From: Oscheius sp. JU75
Taxonomy: Eukaryota; Nematoda; Chromadorea; Rhabditida; Rhabditidae
DNA: 64,000 nt
Assembly: GCA_037178855.1 (NCBI GenBank)
Contig: JASJZC010000004.1
Span: 868,001-932,000, forward strand
Direction of reading: 5' to 3'
How positions within the stretch are numbered: position 1 is the stretch's first letter; each line of letters begins with the position of its first letter. The translations under genes and the position numbers were made by a program. The notes beneath the pieces were generated by a model that was not told the origin of the DNA, did not search any database, and saw only the letters and a program-made list of their open reading frames with translations. This document shows, one piece after another, positions 23,452 to 33,712 of this stretch.

Positions 23452-26137
23452 ATGTCTGTCAACAAGAAGAGAAAATCGGATGTCAACGTAAGCGCCTGAT
23501 AGTTTTCATGTAAAAAACCTTCGTTTTAGGTGGATTCTGGTGGTGTGGCGAATCCGAAGAAGGAGAAGTGGTACGACGAGGAACAGGTACCTATTTTGTT
23601 TTTCAATATGTTCGTTCTGCATTATTTCTGCATTTAAAACGTATAATATCCTGGAAATGTTATTTGACATTCGCGCCATATCGAGACATTTGAAATTTTG
23701 AATTTGCTGTGCAAATTAATTTCGCTGCCCTTTCTCGTCTTCTGTCCATTTAATGGCTTTTTTCTTCGTTTCTTCACTAGCTGGCATTGATGCCCAGCCC
23801 AAGAAGACGAGAACATGGCGAACTATTTCGAAAACGGTAAAACGCATTGCATTCAGGAGATAAAATCTCACTCTTGGTCTAATTATCGGCATTTCAGAAA
23901 GCCAAGATGCTGGCAGCTCCTATCGAGCCGACAGGCCCGGGAACCGGCCGTCGCAGCAGTTTCCTTGGCGCTATCGGCGCACTGAAGCGAATGGTCAGTG
24001 GCTCGACTCTCAAGGACAAGAGCAACAGCCGTTCGACCACCAAGATCACTCCTGCAGCTCAGCTGACCAACGCAGCCAATGCTGCCACATTCTCCTCCAA
24101 GGAAAATGACAGCTCCTTCGCCTCTGTCAACGTCAGTCCCTCCCCTTTTCGACTCTCATTTAGAATTTCAGAGCCACGAATCGGACAACCGAGTCAATCT
24201 GGCCAACAGCGTTGGCATCCGTACTTTTGTACTGACAGGGGAAATCCCGAAAGCTCTTCCCGCCGATTCTGCAACCTCGGATTATATCAGTAACGAGGAT
24301 CCGTTTGATGCGCCTACTGGTGTTGACAACATGCTGACAGACAGCTCCAGCAGCGTGTTTTCCATGGTCACGCCCTCTCGGAACTTCCGACGAGATACAG
24401 TCCGTCGATCCAGCGTCCGCAGCATGCCCGAATGTACAAATACTATGATTGAGAGTCTCGCGTTGACGTTCGTTCCAAATTTTGAACCAGACGTCGAGTG
24501 TTTCAGAGGTGTACGACGTCATGCTTCCGTCTCGGCTTCCGATCAGGTCGGATCACCCGTTTCACGTCCTAGTCGTTATTCGTTCCGGCTATGGAGAAGC
24601 AAACCATCCTCTATGGCTGACCTGCCCGAAAATGCAGAGCTAAATACTGTGAGTTGTCTTCTTCTTCGGGGTAAAACCACTGCGGTCTGTTGCTCTCGAG
24701 TTAGTCACCTATTTCAGTCATTCGCTCCGCTAGCTGAGATCGAAGAAACCAACACCGTGACGCCTCTGCCGGAGAAGAGAAGCAGCAATTTGGTGAGGAC
24801 GGCTTCACGTCTCTTTAGCTCCGGGAACAAAAAACGCACAACCATCGCCAATCCGAACGAGATCCTCAGCATCAGTATGAATGCCGATGGAGGTTGGACT
24901 TTGTTTCAGCTGCTATCACTACAATCGTTTCAGGTAATGAAGAGTTCAGCACACCGAAGAATCCTGCAAATTTCAAAATCCCATCACCTAGCTCGTCTGG
25001 TCTCCAGAAGAGGGTCTCGAACGCCTTCAATATTCTCCGCTGTCAGTTGTGCTAACTTTTTTAAAAGAAACCTCATCTTTTCAGTCAAGTCAACCCCATC
25101 ACCAGGACGTGGTAACCGAGTACAGCGATCCAAGACGGAGAATCCCAAGACTGATCATCGTATCCGCAAGAAGACGGACAATCCTCGCCGATCTACCCTC
25201 CCCTGTGGCGGACTCGCCAATTCCTCTTTTGTGGACACATACCGTGAGGACAATCAGAAGGAGAAGAAAGGTAACCTGTCAATAAACCAAAGAAATCTAT
25301 TTATTTCCAGCAATGGCTGACATGTTCCGATTGTACGTGAGCTGTTCGGATACGCCAATCCCAGAAATATTGGAGTCTAGCGAGTTCGATGCCATCATCA
25401 TCGACGTGCTCGGAGGCAAGCCGTTCGGCACGGCGGCAGCCGAGATTGTGGCCTTCTTCAACGCGGCAGAAGACGTTCAAAAGGCCTGTCTGCTGGATGC
25501 CGACAAGATGGAGGCCATTTTCAAGAGGGACGGAGCACCCGGTTCGTTTTTCTCGGTCCTGTAGTAAGTGTGAACCGGACAAAATGCGCGGGATAATCGA
25601 TGATTCTGGCTCGAAATTTTTTTTTCCTATTTTTCCAGTCGGAACCTTAACCGACTGAGCCATGAGAGCAAAGGCTGCACTGAATTTTCTCGAGGTCGTT
25701 GACTAGAGATAAGAGGCCAACAACTAAGGCACGCATTAATAAGGAACCTTTCAGCACTGGTTTGCATCAAGGGCGATAGTCAGATGATGAAGGATGTCGG
25801 TGCTCGTGTGCGGACTGGGGTCGGCTGTGGACTGAGGGAAGTCTGGAAGGAGGACAAGAAGAACCGGGTTTTGGCCTACCCGACGTTTGTGTCGGAGGAA
25901 GAAGGCTCTGATGTTGACAAGTGTCTCGGACAGTTCTTCGTCATGGTTCACAACGCCCTTGGACCGGATTGGGGCTTCAATCCTGATAATGTGAGTTTTT
26001 GCTAGGTTGCAATGTTAGAAGCGTCTCGTTTTCAGTGCGAACGCATAGTGCTGGCCGGAGTTTCCGACGATCATGCCGCTCTGATGAAGGAACATTTCGA
26101 TATTTTCGTCTCCAAACTTCCAAGCCACGACACATAG
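23452..26137 (+). CDS. Unrecognised Ser/Arg-rich protein with globular C-terminal domain
   Basis: A multi-exon gene whose exons link in phase from MSVNKKRKSDVN to the stop at 26135-26137. The first 400 or so residues are basic, Ser/Thr/Asn-rich and probably disordered, with repeated RRSS-type possible phosphorylation sites (GRRSSFLGAIGALKRM, RRDTVRRSSVRSMP, RPSRYSFRLWRSKPS, VRTASRLFSSGNKKRT). The last 200 or so residues look folded: MADMFRLYVSCSDTPIPE, FDAIIIDVLGGKPFG, ALVCIKGDSQMMKDV, RVLAYPTFVSEEEGSDVDKC and LMKEHFDIFVSKLP. I do not recognise this domain. The acceptor before AMADMF (TTTATTTCCAG-CA-ATG) also looks like a trans-splice site, so the C-terminal domain could be made separately, although the splice keeps frame. 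One intron (about 25551-25755) carries a tRNA-like remnant. Confidence 0.65.
25600..25665 (-). repeat. tRNA-like fossil in an intron
   Basis: On the minus strand CTCATGGCTCAGTCGGTTAAGG is a clean D-arm/A box (TGGCTCAGTCGG). Only a weak B-box-like piece (ATCGATGATTCTGG on plus) is left on the other side. Confidence 0.5.
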
Positions 26138-26808
26138 ACCGCTTTTGAAAAATCAGTCCTACAAATCTGATCTCTCTCTCGTTGTTGTTTGTTCTCAGAT
26201 CGCTCTCCCTCTTTCGTCCCTCGTTTTTATATTATGTATTTCCGCGCTGTCCATAATAATTTTGATTTTGATTCTTGTGTTCTTCAGCGGCCACGACTGC
26301 AATTGCGTTACATGGTGGGAGCAGCGAGGTAGTCCATTCAGCATGTATGTAAATCATCGTTTTGACTTGAAAAGAACAGAACGTAACTAGTGCTGTTGGC
26401 CTCGTTTTAGTGAGCAATCAACAGAACTTTCTGCAAATAATCCGACAGTGGATTAAAACGGTAAAATAGTGCTTAAAGCCTACTCCCTATCAAGAGCTCC
26501 TGAATACAGTCGGTCATTTTATTATCCCTATTTTAAGACCCCTTCTCGCACAAAAGTTATTGAGAACGAGGCCTTTCGTCAAGATAGAATTCCAGCCACT
26601 TTTTCAACATCTCCGTCATTGAAATCTTAATCGAAAATTACACATACAGGTGTCGCAACTTGAGCCACCCTACGCACAAACTCGTATACATGGGCGTTGA
26701 TAGGCAGGTGTTTTCCAATCGCGCTGCCTCTCTCTCTCACACTCAACTTCCCCGAAAAAAAGGAAGAAATTACCTGCACGATCAGGATTTATTCAAGAAG
26801 AGAGCTGT
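26138..26808. other. Intergenic region
   Basis: AT-rich sequence between convergent genes with no exon. The minus-strand polyadenylation signal for the next gene lies at 26788-26793. Confidence 0.5.
26788..26793 (-). terminator. Polyadenylation signal
   Basis: AATAAA on the minus strand 15 bases after the stop codon of the coiled-coil gene. Confidence 0.7.
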
Positions 26809-27414
26809 CTAATACTTGACGGCAAAGTTGTCGAGACTCCAGTCGAGTTCGTCTCTCCACTTCTTCAAGTCGTTTAGCTTGTTGTTAAGGCATCTGATCG
26901 TGCATGCCTGTGCGGCTACCTGCTCTTCAAGTCTTGCCACCTTCCTCTCCAGCAGCTCCTTCTTCGGCACAAATTCCTGGTAGCTGTCGATCGAGCAGGG
27001 TTCCATCGTCAGAGCAGCGCCTCGCGGAAACTCTTCTGCCAGAAGGACATCAGCGCGAAGGGCATGCTCTCCGCGGTAGAGGAGCTGATAGCGGAGAAAG
27101 CAGCTCAGTCCGAGTCGTCCTTTGACCTTCTTGATGAGCCAGTCAGACGTTGTGTAGGCTTCCATGCCCGGCTCCATGAAGATCATTTCGATGCGCGAGT
27201 TGACGGCTTTCGGTCCGCGGATATTCACTACAAAGCAGACCATCTCGTACGGCTGTCCGTAGTCTGTCCTGGAACCCGCTCCCTGTTGAATTGCAGACAA
27301 AGTAAAACAATTTACAAACACTTATATTCTGCCTTTACAATTGGCAAAGGCGATTAGAGTTGACAAGTCGAGCCAGAAGAGAGTTCCTGTTCCGAGTATA
27401 AGCACAAGTTTCAT
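26809..27414 (-). CDS. Small secreted or anchored coiled-coil protein, unrecognised
   Basis: Two exons (27414-27339 and 27278-26809) encode 181 aa in a consistent frame. The N-terminus is hydrophobic and signal-like (MKLVLILGTGTLFWLDLSTL...AFAN). Next comes a beta-rich segment (YEMVCFVVNIRGPKAVNSRI, YTTSDWLIKKVKGRLGLSCF, LRYQLLYRGEHALRADVLL). A C-terminal heptad-like coiled coil follows (KKELLERKVARLEEQVAAQ, IRCLNNKLNDLKKWRDEL). The acceptor CAACAGGGAG is the only one that keeps frame, slightly unusual because a stronger CAACAG lies four bases upstream. AATAAA follows the stop by 15 bases. I know no family for it. Secretion followed by coiled-coil oligomerisation is an inference. Confidence 0.6.
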
Positions 27415-28296
27415 ACTCCAAGCTCCAGTTGTTTGAGGAATTAAATTTAACAAGTTTGGCTGAGGCCCCGTTGGGGCTCATGACAGGTAGATGATGTTCC
27501 AGGTGGCCAATTAGGACTTCAGACACACAGACTTTTGGGCATTTTGAACTAGATCGATCGGATGGTTATTCAGAGCTGCATCTTCTTGCAAAGATCGAAG
27601 AAGTGTAGCAGAACCTTTCCACGGTTTCCCATGTGATACTAATTGATCTCTCTCTTGATTCTTGGTCGTATAATCTCCAGGTCTGCAACCAAATGATAAA
27701 TGTTTTCCTAATCCATTGGATTCCCTCTTTTTTTCGCTCATCCCCCTTGTCTATTTGACCCCCAATGTACTGTTCAAGCCTGATCTAATGGACCTAATTG
27801 ACGTGGTAATTTGATTGCCCTTATCTGCGCGACAAGCCTTTTCAAATGCCACGAGATTGCGGTAGTTGAGGGACAGATGATCTACGTTCTCTGCCTGGCT
27901 TATTCTCAACCCCCTGGATGAGCTTGTTTTCCAGGGAAACTGCTTACCAGGATCCTCATCTCTTTCTCGAGAGCTGCAAACAGACCGAGTAGACATGAAA
28001 AGAAAGGCGATCTCTGATGGGAACATGCGCCGTTTGACTAGAGATGAACGGCACAGTTGCAGATACACTGACTGTCTTCAGTGAGATCAGCTACAAGTTA
28101 GTAACAACAACAGCTTATTCGAAGAACCAATAGTTTCTAGAGCTCCTGGAACGTTTCCCTCGAAATCTATCCTATGGCTTCGGTTCTCTTTCGAAGATCA
28201 CTACAGTAGAAACTTTTCCTCTTCGCGAGACCGTCGACGAGACAGTGATGAGCAGACTGTACCAGACAACTGTGTAATTCGTGACCTTGTCACATT

Positions 28297-28343
28297 ATAA
28301 CATACAGCTTTAACATACATACGGCATTAACATACATACAGCA
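28297..28343 (+). repeat. Short tandem repeat TTAACATACATAC(G/A)GCA
   Basis: Two near-identical 17-base units, differing at one base, preceded by a shortened third unit (TAACATACAGCT). Confidence 0.85.
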
Positions 28344-28689
28344 TGTAAACATTGAATACTCAGCCAGGTTAAATGACTGCCTCACTTTAGCTTGAACGTG
28401 CGTCCCGCCACAAAAACAATAGGAGATACGGCACTGACCTCTTCTTACTAAACAAACGATACAACATGTTCGGAGACTCAGAAACCCTCAACGAGCCTGT
28501 GCTGCGGCTGCGCGGTTTTTTCTCCCAAGTTCACCCTGTACCCTCTCTCTACACATAGAATATTCCAGTAGAGTCTCGATAGTAGTCACCTGCTTGAACG
28601 GTGAATCGAGCTTCCCGCACTTTTGCACCCCCTGAGAGAAAATGTCTCTGTTCGAGGTACGCTTTTCCAGCTGATTACATGTGAATCTT

Positions 28690-28770
28690 GAACCCTCGGT
28701 TAGAGCACGTCTTCCGTCCTCGAGAAAACTAGACTCGATGAACTATTGACATGAGTTCAATCCCTTGTCT
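28690..28770 (+). repeat. tRNA-like fossil
   Basis: CCTCGGTTAGAGCACG resembles a D-arm and GAGTTCAATCCC a B box. The spacing is long and no stem set forms. Confidence 0.35.
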
Positions 28771-29282
28771 CCTCGTTGAATGGCTAGCTGGCCACAGGTG
28801 TTAAAATTGTGCTGGAATAAGCTGTCAAGAGGCTTATGCGACGCACATCTTATACCAGGAGGTACGCAATCCAGTGAACATTACGGCCACAAGGAACAGG
28901 AAGAGCTCGGAATTGGATGGTCGTGAGATTTGGAGGAAGTGGACACATGCGTAAGGATTTTTGGCTCTAAGGAGTACTGATAGAGCGAAAGTACAGTATC
29001 TAGTTTAAAATGTCCTCGCGTCTCTGTCAAAGCTTCAATTGATAGTTTTTACCAATTACTTTGTGCGCACACTAATTGTTGGCAAGTCAAGCCAAATCGA
29101 GTCAGTTCGGGAAGTAGCTTCGTTGGGAGGACGTTGCTCCTATCACGGTACCTCAATTGCGGACAGGTTGAAGTGGGAGGAAAGGGTTTGGACAGAAGAA
29201 AGTAGAAATCGAACATTTTTGGAAGAATCGGATTATTACTGTCTTTGAGCTCCAAGGGGCGATAGCATAACTTGTACTCAAA

Positions 29283-29660
29283 CAATTACAATTACAATTT
29301 ATTGTCGGAATCAAGGGGTTGCTATCATGTCAGGGCTCCCTTGCCGCTCCCATAGCGCGAACTCGCTCTTCGTCTCCCTCTATTGTCTCTCGCATCCACA
29401 TGATTGAAGTTCGTCCGAGGCGACCACAGGCTTTCTTCAGCTCATCTTCCCATCTCATGCACGGTCTCCCTAGAGCTCGTCGCTGATCTCCTTCCATCTC
29501 GGCCATTTTTCCTCGTCCATGCCTCCTCATTCCTCGCACGATTGAGTTGAGTTGGCTTCGCGCCATGGGTGTTGACGTGACGATCCCTCTGTGTCGCAGT
29601 GCTGGGACCGGAATTTCTTCTTTCCACAAACGGCGACGGCGATGGTAGGCCACTAGAGAG
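29283..29660 (-). mobile_element. 3' end of an RTE-type non-LTR retrotransposon
   Basis: The minus strand encodes the terminal part of an RTE reverse transcriptase. It reads RRHGRGKMAEMEGDQRRALG and then GRPCMRWEDELKKACGR, matching the hallmark GRP..RW.DDI motif after the polymerase core, and ends near ERVRAMGAAREP. Beyond the stop is a 3' tail of short repeats (AATAAATTGTAATTGTAATTG), typical of RTE elements, which end in simple repeats instead of poly(A). The 5' part, including the endonuclease and catalytic polymerase motifs, is missing, so this is a 5'-truncated dead copy. Confidence 0.8.
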
Positions 29661-29939
29661 TGCTTGAAGAAGCGAGTGCACAGTTTGTGAAAATAAAGAA
29701 AATTGTACTCAAAAGTTCATATAAAATTGTGACCGACCAGTGAGTGATGTAAGAGTACTGTGATATAAATAATAGTCGATAGTAGCGCACAAACACTAAA
29801 CAATTGATAATGATACGCCACAGACAAACAGTGTATGAAAATAACTGATGAACCAGACGTCAACTGACATGTGCTCAAAAATGGGAGGGGGTTGAATTTT
29901 TTTTTTTTCGAGTTATCGATAACCTGATAGTTTTGTATA

Positions 29940-30160
29940 CCTCACTAGCTGCCGACGGCAGCTTCGCAATCCGTTTAGTCTTAGCATTGGGACAATAAAC
30001 AAGTTCTAGAGCGCACCCAAAGTTGGCTTGCCAACCAATTTAGGCAATAACTGTTTCTGAACAAACTTCTGGGGAACAAAGTTGGTTCGTTTCTGTTTCT
30101 TGGACTCGGACAAACAAACAGAGTCCGCCACAGAAACCATCTCGCTTTAGATAGTAGAGA
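29940..30160. repeat. Dispersed repeat, copy 1 (hairpin-headed)
   Basis: It begins with the palindrome GCTGCCGACGGCAGC followed by TTCGC...TTAGTCTTAGCATTG, and ends with CCATCTCGCTTTAGATAGTAGA. The same ordered modules recur at 48430-48640. Confidence 0.65.
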
Positions 30161-31703
30161 TCATGTTGCAACATAGAGGCATCAAGAAAATTTTAGAAAA
30201 GTCACTGAACTAATGCTGGTTTGGGAATCAGGAGTAACTAGTTCAATGGCCGCATAGGAGGAGAAATAGGTGAGTCAAGATAGGTAGTCTCCTGGTTCAG
30301 ATTGATAGTGAAAGAATCCATGAGATCTGATTAGAAACTAGAACTTTGACGAAGACCACCGACTCATATTGTGTCCCATTCGCATACCCTCCCATTTTTT
30401 ATCCTCTCTGGGCATTCGACCGATCCGAGTTAAAATCCCTATCGACGAACTCTGTTTTTCTTTGCTCGAGAAGGTTTCTGCTTGTTTGTTTTTATCACTA
30501 GGATCTTTTCCAACGTAAAAAAAACCGACTCTGACAACAGTCTAATGAAAGACAGCTTTATAGTACTGTTGGCCACTCCAGACTGTCTGACCCAGTAGAG
30601 GGATCCAAAAATGAGTTTTTATAATTCTGAACTTCTGAAATCTTAGTCATACTTGTAAGTAAATAGGAGCCAAAATTAGTGAAACCCGACAAGTATTCAC
30701 TTAAATTGATGCGATTTATTGAGAGTCCTGCCGCGCACCCATGTTCGACTGGTCTTATCTAGTAGAGGTTGTTGCTGCTCCCTTGGAGCGTTCAAAAATT
30801 GCGTCCGTCTCCCATGTTTCAGGGGACGGCGCGGGCAATTGGGAAAAGTTTTCAACCAGCAATAAACGCACCTCAGCAAAGCTTCACGGGTCACGTTATC
30901 GCCTCTGCGCAAAGCTATCAGCTGCTATTCAATATTGGTAGTCGCTTTCTGCTTGTGACGAGACAATACGGATGGGACTCTGCTCACCGAGTTTTAAACT
31001 ACGCTTTTCTTTTTGGTTGAATATCTAATGTATCGCTTCCTGTTCAGATTAAAAGAGCAGCGTGTTCTGATTCCATACATTGGTGCATTTCGTCCCGAAA
31101 GAGAGCAATCAGCTCGTCTATTCAAAGGAATTTTGCATACACGTGTTCCTGGACCGTACTTCAAGCCTCTTAGGGGTCGTAAGAGGAAGCTGACTCTTGT
31201 TTTTCTGCCGCTTATGGGATCTTATTATGGGGAATCGGCCTTGGGGATCAGGCTGGCACGCGGCGAGGGGTGTTATATGATGGTTCAAGAACTGCTCCAA
31301 ACGTTTTTCTGAAGAGATTCGACCAAAGTTCGTATTGGCGCGCTAAAACGAACTTAAGGGTGGTCAGACCAAGTTTGGAACATCTACGAAAGACGATAAT
31401 CCTGGATTTCAAAAAGTTTCCCCTTCATAGTTTGTCTTTGTGTACACATCTGTATGTCGTAACAGAGCTGTCCGGATGATTCCTCCCTCCTTGCCTCGTC
31501 GTCTCTTCAAGCCTATAAATAAACCAAAGAAAAAATCTTAGTAGTCGAAGAGATTGCTGATTTTCAGTCTCTGACCGGAAGACGTTGCCAAAGTCTACCA
31601 ATCCAGACATCCTTCTTTGCTCTCCTATGTACGACCACGCCTGTTCTGACTTAATCATCGCGCCTAATTGAACTGCTCCCCGAGAGTACACTAGCTGAAA
31701 CTG

Positions 31704-31724
31704 ACTCTCTCTCTCTCTCTCTTC
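31704..31724 (+). repeat. (CT)n microsatellite
   Basis: About nine CT units ahead of a pyrimidine-rich stretch. Confidence 0.85.
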
Positions 31725-31879
31725 TTGGAACGCGATCAGTGTTCCAGTGTGTGTGAGGCAGATTATGCTCATTCATTTATCCGGAGAGAGATTAGCTTCT
31801 CATGCTCAATTAGGATTTCTCAGTGGAGAACTTTTGACTGCTTGTCTGTTGAATCTATTTCTCTCACCATGACTAGTTT

Positions 31880-32180
31880 ACTTGACCACTACTGTTCCCT
31901 GACGTTTGACTACTGTATCCTGATTGTTCAAAGGGTGAAACGGTGTGTCTATCTGGAGATTACCGTGTTCCTTGTCTCGATCTTTATCTTTTCTGCTTTG
32001 TTCACCAGACTATTACTGTTCCCAGACGACTACTCTTGTTCCCTGACTTTCTTTAGACTACTACGTCCCCAGACAGTTTAGAGTCTGGAAACGGTGTGAT
32101 TCTCAGTGGACTACAGTGTTCTCTGACTCATTCTTTGGATTTTATCCGTTCGACTACCGAACTACTACTGTCTCTGCCTC
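31880..32180 (+). repeat. Degenerate tandem repeat, GACTACTGTTCCCTGAC-like
   Basis: Variants of ACTACTGTTCCCTGAC recur at about 31888, 32013, 32028, 32060, 32108 and 32160, separated by unequal spacers. Confidence 0.6.
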
Positions 32181-33323
32181 TCTTCTGAGCCCAACTAACG
32201 ATACACTGTGAGTACGCTTGTTTCTATTCTAGTGTCCTGTACTCTTTCACTTGATTTCAAGGCTCTGACTTATTCCGAACTACAGACTGTTTTACAGGTA
32301 TTTTACCAAACTAGACCACTCCTGCGCTTGACTCTCTCCTCTGAACACGTCTTGGTAGTTTGGGTACGTTCAGTCGCCTCTCTTTCTTGATTCCAGTCCA
32401 CTCTCTCTCCTATCTACCATCTCTGATCATTGGTCCAGAACTCAGAGTTCCACTCTTCGATTTATTCTCGATCTAACTAGCCGAGTCACCCAATCCGATC
32501 ATGTTAGTTGCACAAGGAAGAAAAAGATTGACAGCTTATGAGTCCATCCTGACTCTATCTCGAGAAGCACTTGTTCTGTTCGTTCTCTCTCTCTCTCTCC
32601 GACTCAATTTAGTCCGATTATTCTGCAATAAGCGAAGCCGCATTGTACGTTCAGTGTGCAGGATTATGACACTAGATAGTAAGTGAGGTATCTTTGGAAA
32701 TCTGGAGAACGTGAGAGAGACTAGGCCACTTAGACACGCCACTTAGGTCTGCTAGTTGTAAATCGGATGGGCTGAAGGATCATCTTTATTGGAGAGAGGG
32801 ACTTTGAACACTTAGTGTCCAGCTGTGAACTGGCCTCCGATAGTAGTTGTACGAGATAAAACCTGGGGATTACGGTAACCTGGAACTATGAGTCTTATAA
32901 GCAATCCGTACTTCCTGGGTTTGGTCTAAACCATCAACCCAAATTTGACATGTCAAATGATCAGGATGCGACAGAACAAGTAGCGAGAAGAATATCATAT
33001 ATATGGCGGTAGAAGATCTGCACTGTCGTTATGCGAGTCTATCAGTTTACAAGGACATACTGCAAAGGCGTGATCGGAAAGAGATTGAGCAGTACACATT
33101 GACATAAACAAGCATCAAATGTTTAGGCTAATCGGAAAAGTTGATCGAAAAGAGATTGGAGTCGGTTCTTTTGAACTACACGGAACGCACTTTCCTGTAA
33201 ATATAATAAATAATATATAAAATAAACTTCTTTTAGTGTAACTCAGGAGGAGCATCTAGTAATTAGGAAAGCCTAGATAGTTTGAAACAGTTATTACAAG
33301 TTCTTTTTTTGGAACTGTAGCTA

Positions 33324-33712
33324 ATGAATAGTGTATTCTGTGCAATGCAAAAGAACCAATCTGGCTATCATTCAGTCCCACCGGCCAAAACGATGAAAAA
33401 CACTACTGAGTATTCAATGTTTCCATGCTACGTTGAAGCAAATGGATGCCGTCACGAAAACTATTACAGTACTTCTTTGACTGAACATAGATTATACGTT
33501 GATCTCATTATTTTGTGCTCCATCTCAATCCCAATTTGTTACTCAGCGTATCCACTCTTATCACCTGTGTTCATCGTACTTGTTCTCCGCCTCAATATAC
33601 TACATCATTTTTCCAAAGTAGGCAAAATAACAAATGCGCCTGACACAATTTTTTTTTCAGTATGCGGGTACTCCGAAAGGTCAGGCCAAATTGGACTGAT
33701 CTTCCCTTCTCT
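33324..33712 (+). CDS. Possible small membrane protein, weak candidate
   Basis: A 110-120 aa frame starts MNSVFCAMQKNQSGYH and includes a hydrophobic span (LYVDLIILCSISIPICYSAY, then VFIVLVLRLNI). A good intron is suggested at about 33619-33660 (GTAGGC to TTTTTTTTCAG), after which the frame closes as KYAGTPKGQAKLD. No family, promoter or polyadenylation signal supports it. The donor is weak and the surroundings are gene-poor, so it may be chance. Confidence 0.25.

Larger units (their letters stand above)
27415..29282. other. Intergenic region with possible degraded coding sequence
   Basis: The minus strand between 28068 and 27511 has two open frames (105 and 76 residues), with stretches such as DHLSLNYRNLVAFEKACR that read like protein. 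No start, splice set or family could be fixed. A tandem repeat (28297-28343) and a tRNA-like piece (28690-28770) follow. The rest is unassigned. Confidence 0.4.

Noticed and set aside
28297-28343. CRISPR-like array
   Set aside because: Units are contiguous 17-base tandem copies without unique spacers, in a nematode genome.
31013-31312. 99-residue plus-strand frame
   Set aside because: No ATG context, splice sites, family motif or polyadenylation signal; composition not distinct from surroundings.
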